Shown here one piece after another: positions 9,338 to 20,225 of a stretch of 64,000 nucleotides of DNA. Position numbers and translations under genes: made by a program. The stretch spans positions 395,250 to 459,249 of the forward strand of contig NZ_STGW01000002.1 in assembly GCF_004912195.1 (NCBI RefSeq), read 5' to 3'. Below the pieces are notes generated by a model. It did not search any database and was not told where the DNA came from. It worked only from the letters and a program-made list of their open reading frames with translations. Numbering within the stretch: the first letter of the stretch is position 1; every line of letters begins with the position of its first letter. Origin of the DNA: Nocardioides caeni (GTDB lineage: Bacteria; Actinomycetota; Actinomycetes; Propionibacteriales; Nocardioidaceae).

Positions 9338-10063
9338 TCAGCCGATCGGGACGGCGGCGGCCTCGTCCTGCGGCTCGGGGCCACACCGCTGGCTGGCCGG
9401 GAGCTCGGCGAGGCGCTCCGCGCTGACGGCCGAGATGTCGACCAGGCCGACGGCCTCGTCGCTGACGGGCACGCTCAGGGCGTCGGCCGAGATCGTGCCG
9501 TCGGACCAGTCGACGTCACCGAACACCGGGTTGAGGTGCGGCTGGTTGTGGTCGAGCCACAGCGCGACCAGCTCGTTGCCACGGTTCCAGGCGTCCTCGC
9601 CGACGACGGGCTGACCCGTCTCGTCGAGGAAGGCGGCCGTGCCGATGGCCTCGATCATCGCCTCGTCACGGGCCTGGATGTCCGCGAGCCAGGTGAACGA
9701 CTCGAGGTTGTCGTCGTCGATCTCGCCGAGGGCCTCCCACTGCGCACGCACCTCGCTCTCGTCGACCTCGCCGGGCACCGGGACGCCGTGGTCGGTCGCG
9801 ACCGCGTCGATCGCGACCGAGCGACTCCACAGCAGGGTGAGCTGGGTGCGGATCAGCGCGGTCGGGAACGCCTGCTCGTCGGGGTGCTCGGCGAGCAGCG
9901 TGCAGTAGTCCTCGACCGTCCGGTCGACGACCTCGAGCTGCAGCGACTCCCCGTCGACCTCGGCAGCCACGCCGGGGCGTGGGCCCTCGTCGGTCAGGCC
10001 GCACCCGGCGGCCAGCAGGACCGTGCTGACGACGGCGGTGACGAGGGAGGTACGACGGCGCAC
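9338..10063 (-). CDS. Lipoprotein, SurA-N-like (mfd-mazG operon)
   Basis: A 241-residue predicted lipoprotein: signal peptide VRRRTSLVTAVVSTVLLAAG with lipobox AAGC (Cys21). The mature part is mostly acidic and helical (VDRTVEDYCTLLAEHPDEQ, RTQLTLLWSRSVAIDAVA, EVRAQWEALGEIDDDNLESF), resembling SurA N-terminal chaperone-like lipoproteins that accompany mazG in actinobacteria. No parvulin domain is evident. GTG 10063 starts 2 bases after the mfd stop. The role outside the membrane is unknown. Confidence 0.75.
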   Translation of the reverse strand: MRRRTSLVTAVVSTVLLAAGCGLTDEGPRPGVAAEVDGESLQLEVVDRTVEDYCTLLAEHPDEQAFPTALIRTQLTLLWSRSVAIDAVATDHGVPVPGEVDESEVRAQWEALGEIDDDNLESFTWLADIQARDEAMIEAIGTAAFLDETGQPVVGEDAWNRGNELVALWLDHNQPHLNPVFGDVDWSDGTISADALSVPVSDEAVGLVDISAVSAERLAELPASQRCGPEPQDEAAAVPIG

Positions 10064-10065
10064 GG

Positions 10066-13593
<3,528 letters not shown>

Positions 13594-13631
13594 GGGGACT
13601 CACTTCCCAGGGGGTGCGGACAACACGAGCG

Positions 13632-13655
13632 CCCCCGGTCGGCGAGGACCGGGGG
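13632..13655 (-). terminator. Rho-independent-type hairpin after the serpin gene
   Basis: A perfect 9-bp stem, CCCCCGGTC and GACCGGGGG, with a 6-base loop. It sits downstream of the serpin stop (13708) and upstream of the mfd start (13593), both on the minus strand. There is no T-run, as is usual in high-GC actinobacteria. Confidence 0.7.
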
Positions 13656-13707
13656 TGTCCACCCAGCCTACCGGCGGGCGCCGACAGTCCCGGACGCGTC
13701 GGCCCCG

Positions 13708-15072
13708 TCAGGCGGTGGGGTCGACGACCCGGCCGAGGAAAAGCGGCGTGCCGAGCTCCACGTCGTGGATGACGAAGAGGAAGGGACGGTCCGCGGCGAA
13801 GGGCTCGGCGACGGGAGCGGACGTCTCGGCCATGATCACGGCGGTCGCGGCGGCAGCCTCGGTGCCCTCCTCGTCGACCGCGATGAAGCCCTGGTGCACG
13901 ACCTCGGCGATGACGAGGTCGAGGTCCTCGTCGGTCATCGGCGTGAAGTCGGCCTTGACAGTGCCGTCGCCGAAGGCACTCGGCATGCCGAGCTCGATGA
14001 GCAGGTCCTTCAGCGAGGCGGCGGTGCGGAAGGTCCACTTCGGGATGGTGAGGTCGAGCGCGGTGGTGGGCTCCGCGCCGACGGTGAACGCCGGGAGCTC
14101 GCCTGTGGCGAGGAGGCCCTCGACCGCGTCGAACGAGTCCTCGTCGGGCAGCACGATCGTCATCGCCAGCTGCTGACCGGCATACGGCAGGGTGGCGGCG
14201 CGCCATCCGTCGCCGATGGTCAGGACGCCGGTGGCGTCGGGCTTGCGCATCAGGTCGGCCCGGACCGTGGTGCCGTCGAGCAGGGTGAAGTCGCCCGGGG
14301 CCGTGAGCGTCTTCTCGAAGGGGTGCTCCCAGGGCGCCTTGAGGTGGATCGCGTTGACGAGGACCAGGCGGGTGGAGGGGTCGATGACGCCCTCGGGCAC
14401 CAGGTCGACGATCCGGTCGCGGGTCTGCTGCTCCACCCAGTCGTTGATCAGGACCCGCGACTCCTCGGCCGTGCCCTCGAAGTCGACGGCACGCAGCGCG
14501 GCGCCGTACTCACGGGCGAGGAGGTCGAGGAACGGCTCCTCCCAGCCGACGCCGGTCTGCCCGAAGAGCTGGTTGGCGACACCGAGCTCGATCTCGGCCT
14601 CGGAGCCGTCGGTGCGCTCCTGGGTGCCGGCGAGGCCGTCGATGCGGGCGAGGAGCGCGTTGACGCCCGCGTGCCACCGATCGTCGAGGTCGCCCACGCC
14701 GAGGACGTCCTCCATCTCCGCGGCCGTCGTCCCGGTGGCGCCGGCGAGGGTCATCCCGAGCGCGACGAGCACCGAGTACGGCGAGAGCACGAGGTTGCCG
14801 GGGTTGCCGGGAGTCGCGGCCATGCCGGCATAGAGTCCGCCGGCCAGGCCTCGCAGGCCGTCGACGACCTGGGGCAGGGCGTCGGGATCGCCAGGCCCCC
14901 GCTCGACGCCGGAGGAGACCAGCTCGATGCCGTCGAGCTCGGTGCCGGTCGCCGGAGCACCGCCCGGCCCGTCGGAGGAGTCGGACGAGCAGGCGCTGAG
15001 CGTCCCCGCTCCGGTGAGGGCGGCGAGCCCGAGCAGGGCGAAGCGGAGCGTGTCGCGGCGGGTGGGCGTCAT
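13708..15072 (-). CDS. Serpin family protease inhibitor, predicted Tat lipoprotein
   Basis: A 454-residue serpin, a family of suicide protease inhibitors that is sporadic in bacteria. The N-terminus combines a twin-arginine motif (RRDTLRF, residues 5-11) with a lipobox LSAC (Cys28), so it should be exported folded and anchored outside. Serpin core motifs follow: NLVLSPYSVLVALGM, VNAIHLKAPWEHPF, and near the end DRPFLFVIHD. The hinge of the reactive loop is EEGTEAAAAT, matching the inhibitory consensus, so it should be active. Counting 17 residues from the first hinge Glu puts the scissile bond at Thr-Ser in MAETSAP. TAGCGT lies 9 bases before the ATG. The gene is monocistronic, ended by the 13632-13655 hairpin. 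Confidence 0.9.
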   Translation of the reverse strand: MTPTRRDTLRFALLGLAALTGAGTLSACSSDSSDGPGGAPATGTELDGIELVSSGVERGPGDPDALPQVVDGLRGLAGGLYAGMAATPGNPGNLVLSPYSVLVALGMTLAGATGTTAAEMEDVLGVGDLDDRWHAGVNALLARIDGLAGTQERTDGSEAEIELGVANQLFGQTGVGWEEPFLDLLAREYGAALRAVDFEGTAEESRVLINDWVEQQTRDRIVDLVPEGVIDPSTRLVLVNAIHLKAPWEHPFEKTLTAPGDFTLLDGTTVRADLMRKPDATGVLTIGDGWRAATLPYAGQQLAMTIVLPDEDSFDAVEGLLATGELPAFTVGAEPTTALDLTIPKWTFRTAASLKDLLIELGMPSAFGDGTVKADFTPMTDEDLDLVIAEVVHQGFIAVDEEGTEAAAATAVIMAETSAPVAEPFAADRPFLFVIHDVELGTPLFLGRVVDPTA

Positions 15073-15081
15073 GGTCCTGTG

Positions 15082-15087
15082 ACGCTA
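15082..15087 (-). promoter_or_regulatory. -10 element (TAGCGT) of the serpin gene
   Basis: TAGCGT on the minus strand, 9 bases before ATG 15072. Confidence 0.4.
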
Positions 15088-15125
15088 GCGCTGCCGGTGC
15101 GGTTCCGTCCGCCGGCCGGGAAATT

Positions 15126-15581
15126 TCAGGAGGAGGCGGGCGGGCCCACGACCAGCGCGAGCCCGGTGAGCAGCGCGACGGCGACGGCGCCGACGGCGAG
15201 ACCGCGCAGCGGGTTGCCGATCAGCCAGCCGACCACGCGGTCGGGCAGCCCCGCGCCAGCCCCGGCGGGCAGCCGCCAGCTGTCGCCGAGCCAGTCCTTG
15301 CGGACCGCCCACCACTCCAGCACCAGGGTCGCCAGCGGCGGCACGGCGGCGACGAGCGCGAGAGCACCCCGGCCGAGCGACCAGCGGCGGTCGACCCACA
15401 CGACGACGGTCGTGACGACGTACGCGACGAAGACGACGCCGTGCAGCATCCCGAAGACCCGCACGCCGAGCTCGGTCGTCTCGGTGACGTACTTCAGGAA
15501 CATGCCGATCAGCAGTCCCGTCCAGGTCACCGCCTCGGCGATGGCGACGGTGCGGAACAGGCGGGTGGGGGTGGTGCTCAC
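15126..15581 (-). CDS. DUF3817 family integral membrane protein
   Basis: A 151-residue membrane protein with four hydrophobic segments: AIAEAVTWTGLLIGMFLKY, GMLHGVVFVAYVVTTVVVW, GALALVAAVPPLATLVLEWW and AVGAVAVALLTGLALVV. The RLFRTVAIAEAVTW start and the HGVVFVAYV segment are the DUF3817 signature of small actinobacterial membrane proteins of unknown function. The longer reading from 15698 would add a soluble Ser/Arg-rich tail that overlaps uppS, so GTG 15581 (VSTTPTRLF) is preferred. Confidence 0.8.
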   Translation of the reverse strand: MSTTPTRLFRTVAIAEAVTWTGLLIGMFLKYVTETTELGVRVFGMLHGVVFVAYVVTTVVVWVDRRWSLGRGALALVAAVPPLATLVLEWWAVRKDWLGDSWRLPAGAGAGLPDRVVGWLIGNPLRGLAVGAVAVALLTGLALVVGPPASS

Positions 15582-15636
15582 ACCTCTGGACGGTACCCCT
15601 GTGACGCAGGTCGCTCGGGGTCGGACCCGATCCGCG

Positions 15637-16410
15637 TCAGGCGCCGAAGCGGCGCTCGCGCTGGGCGAAGGCCCGGATCGCGCGGAGGAAGTCCACACGG
15701 CGGAAGTCGGGCCAGTAGGCCTCGCAGAAGTAGAACTCCGACTTCGCGCTCTGCCACAGCAGGAAGCCGCCGAGGCGCTGCTCCCCCGACGTGCGGATGA
15801 CGAGGTCGGGGTCGGGCTGCCCCTTGGTGTAGAGGTGCTCCTCGATGTCGTCGATGTCGAGGCGCTGCGCCAGCTCCTCCAGCGAGCCTCCGCGGCTCGC
15901 CTCCTCGGTCAGCAGCGAGCGGACGGCGTCGGCGATCTCGCGGCGCCCGCCGTAGGCGACGGCGACGTTGACGATCATCCCGTCGACATCGGCAGTCGCC
16001 TCCGCTGCGGCCTTCAGGCGCTCGGCCGCGGCGTCGGGCAGCAGGTCGAGCGCACCGACCGGGTGGAGGCGCCACCGGCGCTGGTCGGCGAGCGAGTCGA
16101 CGGCCTCGATGATGATCTCGAGCAGCGGCTCGAGCTCGGCGACAGGCCGGTTGAGGTTGTCGGTCGAGAGGAGCCACAGGGTCACGACCTCGATGCCGAC
16201 CTCGTCGCACCAGCCGAGCAGCGGCTCGATGTTGGCGGCGCCCGCGCGGTGTCCGTGGGCGGTGTCGCGGCCGACCGCCTTGGCCCAGCGCCGGTTGCCG
16301 TCGAGCATCACGCCGATGTGCTTCGGCAGACTGTCGGGCATGCGCCGCAACATGCGGGCCTCATAGGCGGGGTAGAGCACCTTGCGCACACCACGCTTCC
16401 AGTCAGCCAC
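15637..16410 (-). CDS. uppS: Isoprenyl transferase (cis-prenyl diphosphate synthase)
   Basis: This enzyme condenses isopentenyl units onto an allylic diphosphate to make Z-polyprenyl diphosphates for cell-wall lipid carriers. It has 257 residues. The catalytic Asp37 lies in MLDGNRRWAK, followed by GHRAGAANIEPLLGWCDEVG, WLLSTDNLNRP and the C-terminal DLVIRTSGEQRLGGFLLWQ, in which the Arg and Ser bind the homoallylic diphosphate. The ending ERRFGA is typical. GTG 16410 has TACGAT 7 bases upstream. Chain length (short versus decaprenyl) cannot be told here. Confidence 0.95.
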   Translation of the reverse strand: MADWKRGVRKVLYPAYEARMLRRMPDSLPKHIGVMLDGNRRWAKAVGRDTAHGHRAGAANIEPLLGWCDEVGIEVVTLWLLSTDNLNRPVAELEPLLEIIIEAVDSLADQRRWRLHPVGALDLLPDAAAERLKAAAEATADVDGMIVNVAVAYGGRREIADAVRSLLTEEASRGGSLEELAQRLDIDDIEEHLYTKGQPDPDLVIRTSGEQRLGGFLLWQSAKSEFYFCEAYWPDFRRVDFLRAIRAFAQRERRFGA

Positions 16411-16417
16411 GTCGTTG

Positions 16418-16423
16418 ATCGTA
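16418..16423 (-). promoter_or_regulatory. -10 element (TACGAT) of uppS
   Basis: TACGAT on the minus strand, 7 bases before the GTG at 16410. Confidence 0.5.
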
Positions 16424-16527
16424 GGCCACTTCCGACCTCAGGGGCGGGCTGACACGATGGGGCGCATCCAGCCCCCTCGGCGCACCACGGCGCGGAGGGA
16501 TCGCACCACCCGAGGAGAGGGACGAAC

Positions 16528-17490
16528 ATGAGTGAAGCCGCCTGGCACCCGGACCCGACCGGACGCCACGAAATGCGGTACTGGGACGGGACCCGCTGGA
16601 CCGAGCACGTCTCCGACGCCGGCGTGCAGTCGACGTCGCCCGTCGAGGGCGGCGCGCCGGCCCAGTCCGACCAGCAGGCGCAGGGCGGTCAGCCGGCGGG
16701 CGGACACGATCCCCACGCCGGCCAGCAGGGCGGCTGGGGCGGGCAGCCGCAGGGCGGCCACGACCCCTACGCCGGTCAGCAGCAGTACGGCGGCCAGCAG
16801 CAGGTGCCGGCCGACGCGTTCGGCGGCCTGTCCGGTGACCTGGTCGACGGCCGTTTCAGCGAGAAGGACGGCATCGGCCCGAGCCTGCAGAACCCGCGTC
16901 TGCTCCGGGTCCGCATCGCCGAGCCGTTCCTGGCCAAGCAGGGTGCGATGGTCGCCTACCAGGGCAACGTCAACTTCGGCTACAAGGGCGGCGGCGCCGC
17001 GAAGTTCCTCAAGAAGGCCATCACGGGCGAGGGCCTGTCGCTGATGGAGGTCGAGGGCCAGGGCGACGTGTTCCTCGCCGACACGGCCAAGAACGTCCAC
17101 ATCCTCAACCTGACCAACAGCGGGATCTCGGTCAACGGCAAGAACGTGCTGGCCTTCTCCTCGAGCCTCGAGTGGAACATCGAGCGCGTCAAGGGCGGCA
17201 GCATCGCTGCGGGCGGACTGTTCAACACCAGCCTGCGCGGCACCGGCTGGGTCGCGATCACCACCGAGGGCGACCCGGTCGTGCTCAACCCCGCCGAGGC
17301 TCCGACGTTCGCCGACACCGACGCGATCGTCGCCTGGTCGATCCATCTCCAGACGTCGCTGCGCTCGACGGTCAGCGCCGGCGCGCTGATCGGCCGCGGC
17401 TCGGGCGAAGCGGTCCAGGTCGCGTTCCAGGGCCAGGGCTTCGTGATCGTGCAGCCGTCCGAGGGCCTGCCCTACCCGACCACGAGCTGA
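16528..17490 (+). CDS. DUF2510 - AIM24 family protein
   Basis: A 320-residue two-domain protein. Residues 1-33 are a DUF2510 module (AAWHPDPTGRHEMRYWDGTRWTEHV). A Gln/Gly-rich linker follows to about residue 90, with repeats of the type GGHDPYAGQQ. The rest is an AIM24/TRAP-like beta domain (GAMVAYQGNVNFGYKGGG, LMEVEGQGDVFLAD, NTSLRGTGWVAITTEGDPVVL, QTSLRSTV). The AIM24 domain is related to tryptophan RNA-binding attenuation-like folds; its role in bacteria is not settled. A GAGGAGAGGG ribosome-binding site lies about 8 bases before ATG 16528. Confidence 0.88.
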   Translation: MSEAAWHPDPTGRHEMRYWDGTRWTEHVSDAGVQSTSPVEGGAPAQSDQQAQGGQPAGGHDPHAGQQGGWGGQPQGGHDPYAGQQQYGGQQQVPADAFGGLSGDLVDGRFSEKDGIGPSLQNPRLLRVRIAEPFLAKQGAMVAYQGNVNFGYKGGGAAKFLKKAITGEGLSLMEVEGQGDVFLADTAKNVHILNLTNSGISVNGKNVLAFSSSLEWNIERVKGGSIAAGGLFNTSLRGTGWVAITTEGDPVVLNPAEAPTFADTDAIVAWSIHLQTSLRSTVSAGALIGRGSGEAVQVAFQGQGFVIVQPSEGLPYPTTS

Positions 17491-17499
17491 CCCCGCCCG

Positions 17500-17517
17500 C
17501 CGGAGGACATCCTCCGG
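17500..17517 (+). terminator. Hairpin after the AIM24 gene
   Basis: CCGGAGG, ACAT loop, CCTCCGG: a 7-bp perfect stem starting 10 bases after the stop at 17490. Confidence 0.6.
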
Positions 17518-17544
17518 TCGGCAACCCCCGAACGGTCAGTCGTC

Positions 17545-17584
17545 GACGGCCGGATGAGTGTGACATCACGCTCGTCCGGCCGTC
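17545..17584. repeat. 40-bp near-perfect palindrome upstream of the hemolysin III gene
   Basis: Arms at 17545-17563 and 17566-17584 (19 bases each, centre CA) pair at 17 positions, and the other two become G-U pairs in RNA. It begins GACGGCCGGATGAG and ends CTCGTCCGGCCGTC. It ends immediately before an ATG at 17585 and about 22 bases before the -10 at 17606, so it could be an operator, a second terminator, or an attenuator. Confidence 0.7.
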
Positions 17585-17605
17585 ATGATGTACGGCGCCT
17601 CCGGG

Positions 17606-17611
17606 TACCCT
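17606..17611 (+). promoter_or_regulatory. -10 element (TACCCT) of the hemolysin III gene
   Basis: TACCCT lies 6 bases before ATG 17618 and decides that start over ATG 17585. Confidence 0.5.
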
Positions 17612-17617
17612 CAGGTC

Positions 17618-18358
17618 ATGAACCAGGCCATCAACTCCGCGACCGACCGGGTCCGCGACCGCCTGGACACCATCGGTGACCAGATCAGCGAGACGATCGC
17701 CGACCTCAAGCCGCGTCTTCGAGGCTGGATCCACCTGGTGTCGACGCCCCTCGTCCTCGCCGCCGGGATCGTGCTGATCTGCCTGTCCCCCACCGCCGCG
17801 ACCCGCGTCGGCTCGGCGGTCTACGCCGGCTCCGCGCTGCTGCTCTTCGGCATCTCCGCGCTCTACCACCGCGGCACGTGGTCACCGAAGGTGTGGCAGG
17901 TCCTCAACCGGTTCGACCACTCCAACATCTTCTTGTTCATCGCCGGCTCCTACACGCCGTTCGCGCTGATCCTGCTCGAGGGTCCCTCGCGCGTGGTCAT
18001 GCTGAGCGTCGTGTGGAGCGGGGCGCTGCTCGGCATCGGGTTCAAGCTCTTCTGGCCCACGGCGCCGCGCTGGATGTCCGCACCGATCTACATCGCGCTC
18101 GGCTGGGCGGCGATCTTCTTCATCCCCGCCTTCTTCCAGGGCGCCACCGCGCTGGGCCTGGGCATCGGGATCGCGATCTTCGTGCTGATCGCCGTCGGCG
18201 GCGCGCTCTACACGATGGGCGGCCTCGTCTACGGCTTCCAGTGGCCCAACCCCTCGCCGCGGGTGTTCGGCTTCCACGAGATCTTCCACGGCTTCACGGT
18301 CGCGGCGTTCGCGGCGCACTACGTCGGCGTCTCGCTGGCGACGTACTCGCTCCGCTGA
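17618..18358 (+). CDS. Hemolysin III family (PAQR-type) membrane protein
   Basis: A 246-residue integral membrane protein of the hemolysin III / YqfA / PAQR superfamily, with seven hydrophobic segments beginning at WIHLVSTPLVLAAGIVLI. The family's metal-site residues are visible: Ser/His in ISALYHRGTW, Asp/His in NRFDHSNIFLFIAGSYTPF, and the C-terminal His residues in GFHEIFHGFTVAAFAAHY. Family proteins are thought to be metal-dependent hydrolases or regulators of membrane lipids; the name hemolysin is historical. ATG 17618 is preferred because of TACCCT 6 bases upstream. The gene is convergent with the methyltransferase, with one base between stops. Confidence 0.9.
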   Translation: MNQAINSATDRVRDRLDTIGDQISETIADLKPRLRGWIHLVSTPLVLAAGIVLICLSPTAATRVGSAVYAGSALLLFGISALYHRGTWSPKVWQVLNRFDHSNIFLFIAGSYTPFALILLEGPSRVVMLSVVWSGALLGIGFKLFWPTAPRWMSAPIYIALGWAAIFFIPAFFQGATALGLGIGIAIFVLIAVGGALYTMGGLVYGFQWPNPSPRVFGFHEIFHGFTVAAFAAHYVGVSLATYSLR

Positions 18359-18359
18359 C

Positions 18360-19532
18360 TCACCGGACCCGGGTGCGCTCCAGGAGCACCAGCACCTCGG
18401 CATGCGGGGTGTGGGGGAACATGTCGACCAGCCGCGCCCGGACGGCGCGGTAGGACGTCATCACGGCGAGGTCCCGGGCCAGGGTGTCCGGGTTGCAGCT
18501 GGAGTAGAGGACGTGCGGAACCCCGGAGTCCTCGAGGCGCGTGGCGAGGTCGCTGCCGAGTCCGCGCCGTGGCGGGTTGACGATCACCAGGTCGGCGTCG
18601 TCGACGAGCCCTGCGTGGTCGCTCGACGTCGCATCACCGGCTGCGAAGTCGACCTGCCCGACCAGCCCCGCCTCGTCCCTGGCGCGTTCCGCGCTGCGGA
18701 TCGCCTCGTCGCTGATCTCGATCCCCGTCACCCGCCGGCCCGGCCCCGCGACGTGGAGAGCGAACCCACCGACACCGCAGTAGAGGTCGACCACCCGCTC
18801 CGGGGCCACCTCGTCCGTCCACTGGGCCGCCTGGTCATAGAGCGCGGCCGCAGCCACGGTGTTGGTCTGGAAGAAGCTGCGCGGACCGAGGCGCAGCGTC
18901 ACCGCGCCGAGCCGCATCGGCAGCGTCCGCTCCTCGGTGAGCACGATCTCGCGCTCGCCCTCGAGAAGCGCGACGTGGTCGGGCTGCACGTTGATCGTCA
19001 CGACCCGCAGGTGCGGCAGCTGCTCCGTGAGCCACGACAGGTGTTTGCGGATCCGGGACTCGGTCGCCGTCGAGCGCAGCACGATCCGCACCATCAGATC
19101 GCCGTCCGGTGACTCGGTGACGAGGAGGTGCTTGAGCTCGCCCCGCTGGGCGACCGGCGCCGTTGACCCGACGTCATAGGGCGCCAGCTCCGCGCGGGTT
19201 ACGAAGGCGGCGAGGTGCGGCAGAGCGGCAACGATGCCGGGCGTGTGCAGCGCGCAGTCGCGCAGGTCGACGCCACCGTCGGGGCCGAGGATCCCGAGGA
19301 CCGGCTCGGTGCTCGTCCCGGACACCACCATCTTGGCCTTGTTGCGGAAGCCGGCGAGGGCACTCGCGACCGGTGGCTCCCAGGCGATGCCGGGGCCCGT
19401 GACGGGGTCGAGCACCGCCCGGACCGCCCCCTGCTTCGAGGTCAGCTGGGCGTCGTACGGCGTGAGGAGCCAGCTGCACGACCGGCACTCGCCGGCCGTG
19501 AAGTGCGCGCACTCCAGCACGGCGAGACCCAT
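18360..19532 (-). CDS. 23S rRNA (uracil-C5)-methyltransferase, RlmC/RumB-like
   Basis: A SAM-dependent RNA methyltransferase of the TrmA/RumA/RumB class, 390 residues, predicted to methylate a uracil C5 in 23S rRNA. Four Fe-S cysteines are present (Cys8, Cys16, Cys19 and Cys93 in DLRDCAL). There is no TRAM domain, which fits RlmC rather than RlmD. The SAM motif VVDLYCGVGGFAL, NPPRRG and the catalytic Cys in YSSCNPDTLARD are all in place. ATG 19532 (MGLAVLECAHF) has TACGAT 6 bases upstream; the longer open frame upstream would be translation over the divergent VOC gene. The exact target base is inferred. Confidence 0.88.
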   Translation of the reverse strand: MGLAVLECAHFTAGECRSCSWLLTPYDAQLTSKQGAVRAVLDPVTGPGIAWEPPVASALAGFRNKAKMVVSGTSTEPVLGILGPDGGVDLRDCALHTPGIVAALPHLAAFVTRAELAPYDVGSTAPVAQRGELKHLLVTESPDGDLMVRIVLRSTATESRIRKHLSWLTEQLPHLRVVTINVQPDHVALLEGEREIVLTEERTLPMRLGAVTLRLGPRSFFQTNTVAAAALYDQAAQWTDEVAPERVVDLYCGVGGFALHVAGPGRRVTGIEISDEAIRSAERARDEAGLVGQVDFAAGDATSSDHAGLVDDADLVIVNPPRRGLGSDLATRLEDSGVPHVLYSSCNPDTLARDLAVMTSYRAVRARLVDMFPHTPHAEVLVLLERTRVR

Positions 19533-19538
19533 GCCGCC

Positions 19539-19544
19539 ATCGTA
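19539..19544 (-). promoter_or_regulatory. -10 element (TACGAT) of the rRNA methyltransferase gene
   Basis: TACGAT on the minus strand, 6 bases before ATG 19532. Confidence 0.5.
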
Positions 19545-19571
19545 GGTCTGGGCTGGCTCGCGGGGGGGCGC

Positions 19572-19631
19572 GGCGCACCAACCAGATTGTCGCGAGGAGC
19601 GTCGCGAGACAACAAATGTGGTTGGTGCGCC
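19572..19631. repeat. 60-bp palindrome in a divergent promoter region
   Basis: Outer arms GGCGCACCAACCA (19572-19584) and TGGTTGGTGCGCC (19619-19631) pair perfectly over 13 bp. Inside are two copies of the self-complementary TCGCGA (19590-19595 and 19602-19607). The element sits 27 bases from the rRNA methyltransferase -10 and 25 bases from the VOC gene -10, almost exactly centred between the two promoters. It could be a shared operator or a dispersed palindromic repeat. Confidence 0.7.
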
Positions 19632-19656
19632 CCACCACAGCACCGGCTCGTTCGGG

Positions 19657-19662
19657 CAGTAT
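19657..19662 (+). promoter_or_regulatory. Possible -10 element (CAGTAT) of the VOC gene
   Basis: CAGTAT lies 6 bases before ATG 19669; it matches only the xAnnnT core. Confidence 0.35.
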
Positions 19663-19668
19663 CGGGTC

Positions 19669-20103
19669 ATGACGCACGTCAAGCGCTTCGACCACGTCGG
19701 CCTCACGGTCTCCGACCTCGCGGCGGCGACGGACTTCTTCGTCGCCCTCGGCCTCGAGGTCGAGGGGCGCGGGTCGGGGCAGGGAGAGTTCGTGGAGGCG
19801 GTGTGCGCGATCCCGGGAGCGCACTGCGAGCTCGTCATGCTGCGCTCCCCCGACGGCTTCCGGCTGGAGCTCTCGAGGTTCGTGACGCCCGAGCAGCTGC
19901 CCGGGTCGCCGGACGCGATGGCCAACGAGGTGGGGCTGCGCAACGTGTCCTTCGAGGTGGGTGACCTGCAGGCGGCGGTCGACTCCGCGGCGGAGCAGGG
20001 CTACGGACTCGTCGGCCGGATCGGGTCCTACGAGGGCGCCGTGCGGATGGCCTACGTGCGCGGGCCGGACGGGATCGTCGTGTCCCTCTTCGAGCAGCTC
20101 TGA
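19669..20103 (+). CDS. VOC family protein (glyoxalase/dioxygenase-like)
   Basis: A 144-residue protein of the vicinal oxygen chelate superfamily with the paired beta-alpha-beta-beta-beta modules: HVKRFDHVGLTVSDLAAATDFF at the start and RNVSFEVGDLQAAVDSAAEQG, then AYVRGPDGIVVSLFEQL at the end. The metal-ligand positions His in FDHVGL and Glu in LFEQL are conserved, so an enzyme is likely. VOC proteins include lyases, isomerases and dioxygenases, so the substrate is open. ATG 19669 (MTHVKRFDHV) is preferred over GTG 19618, which falls inside the palindrome. Confidence 0.85.
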   Translation: MTHVKRFDHVGLTVSDLAAATDFFVALGLEVEGRGSGQGEFVEAVCAIPGAHCELVMLRSPDGFRLELSRFVTPEQLPGSPDAMANEVGLRNVSFEVGDLQAAVDSAAEQGYGLVGRIGSYEGAVRMAYVRGPDGIVVSLFEQL

Positions 20104-20171
20104 CCGATCGGGCGTGGGGCCCGTGCGCTCCGGGTGAGATGAAGACCGCCCGTTGCGGGTAACGCCTCCCC

Positions 20172-20225
20172 ATGAACCAGCAAGCTGAGCGTCGGGGCAG
20201 GGCGACGGTCGGCGAGGCCCGGTGA
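20172..20225 (+). other. Possible 17-codon leader ORF overlapping the antiporter start
   Basis: ATG 20172 opens a frame for MNQQAERRGRATVGEAR and ends with TGA at 20223-20225, overlapping the antiporter GTG at 20222 (GTGA). Such an overlap is a usual coupling arrangement. There is no convincing Shine-Dalgarno before it, and a 17-codon frame can arise by chance. Confidence 0.3.

Noticed and set aside
17556..17570. TGTGACATCACG as a CRP-type cAMP receptor site
   Set aside because: CRP sites need a 6-base spacer (TGTGA-N6-TCACA); here the half-sites are only two bases apart and form the centre of a larger hairpin.
20104..20221. A sodium or other ion riboswitch before the Na+/H+ antiporter
   Set aside because: The leader has only a small hairpin and I could not match it to any riboswitch consensus I know.
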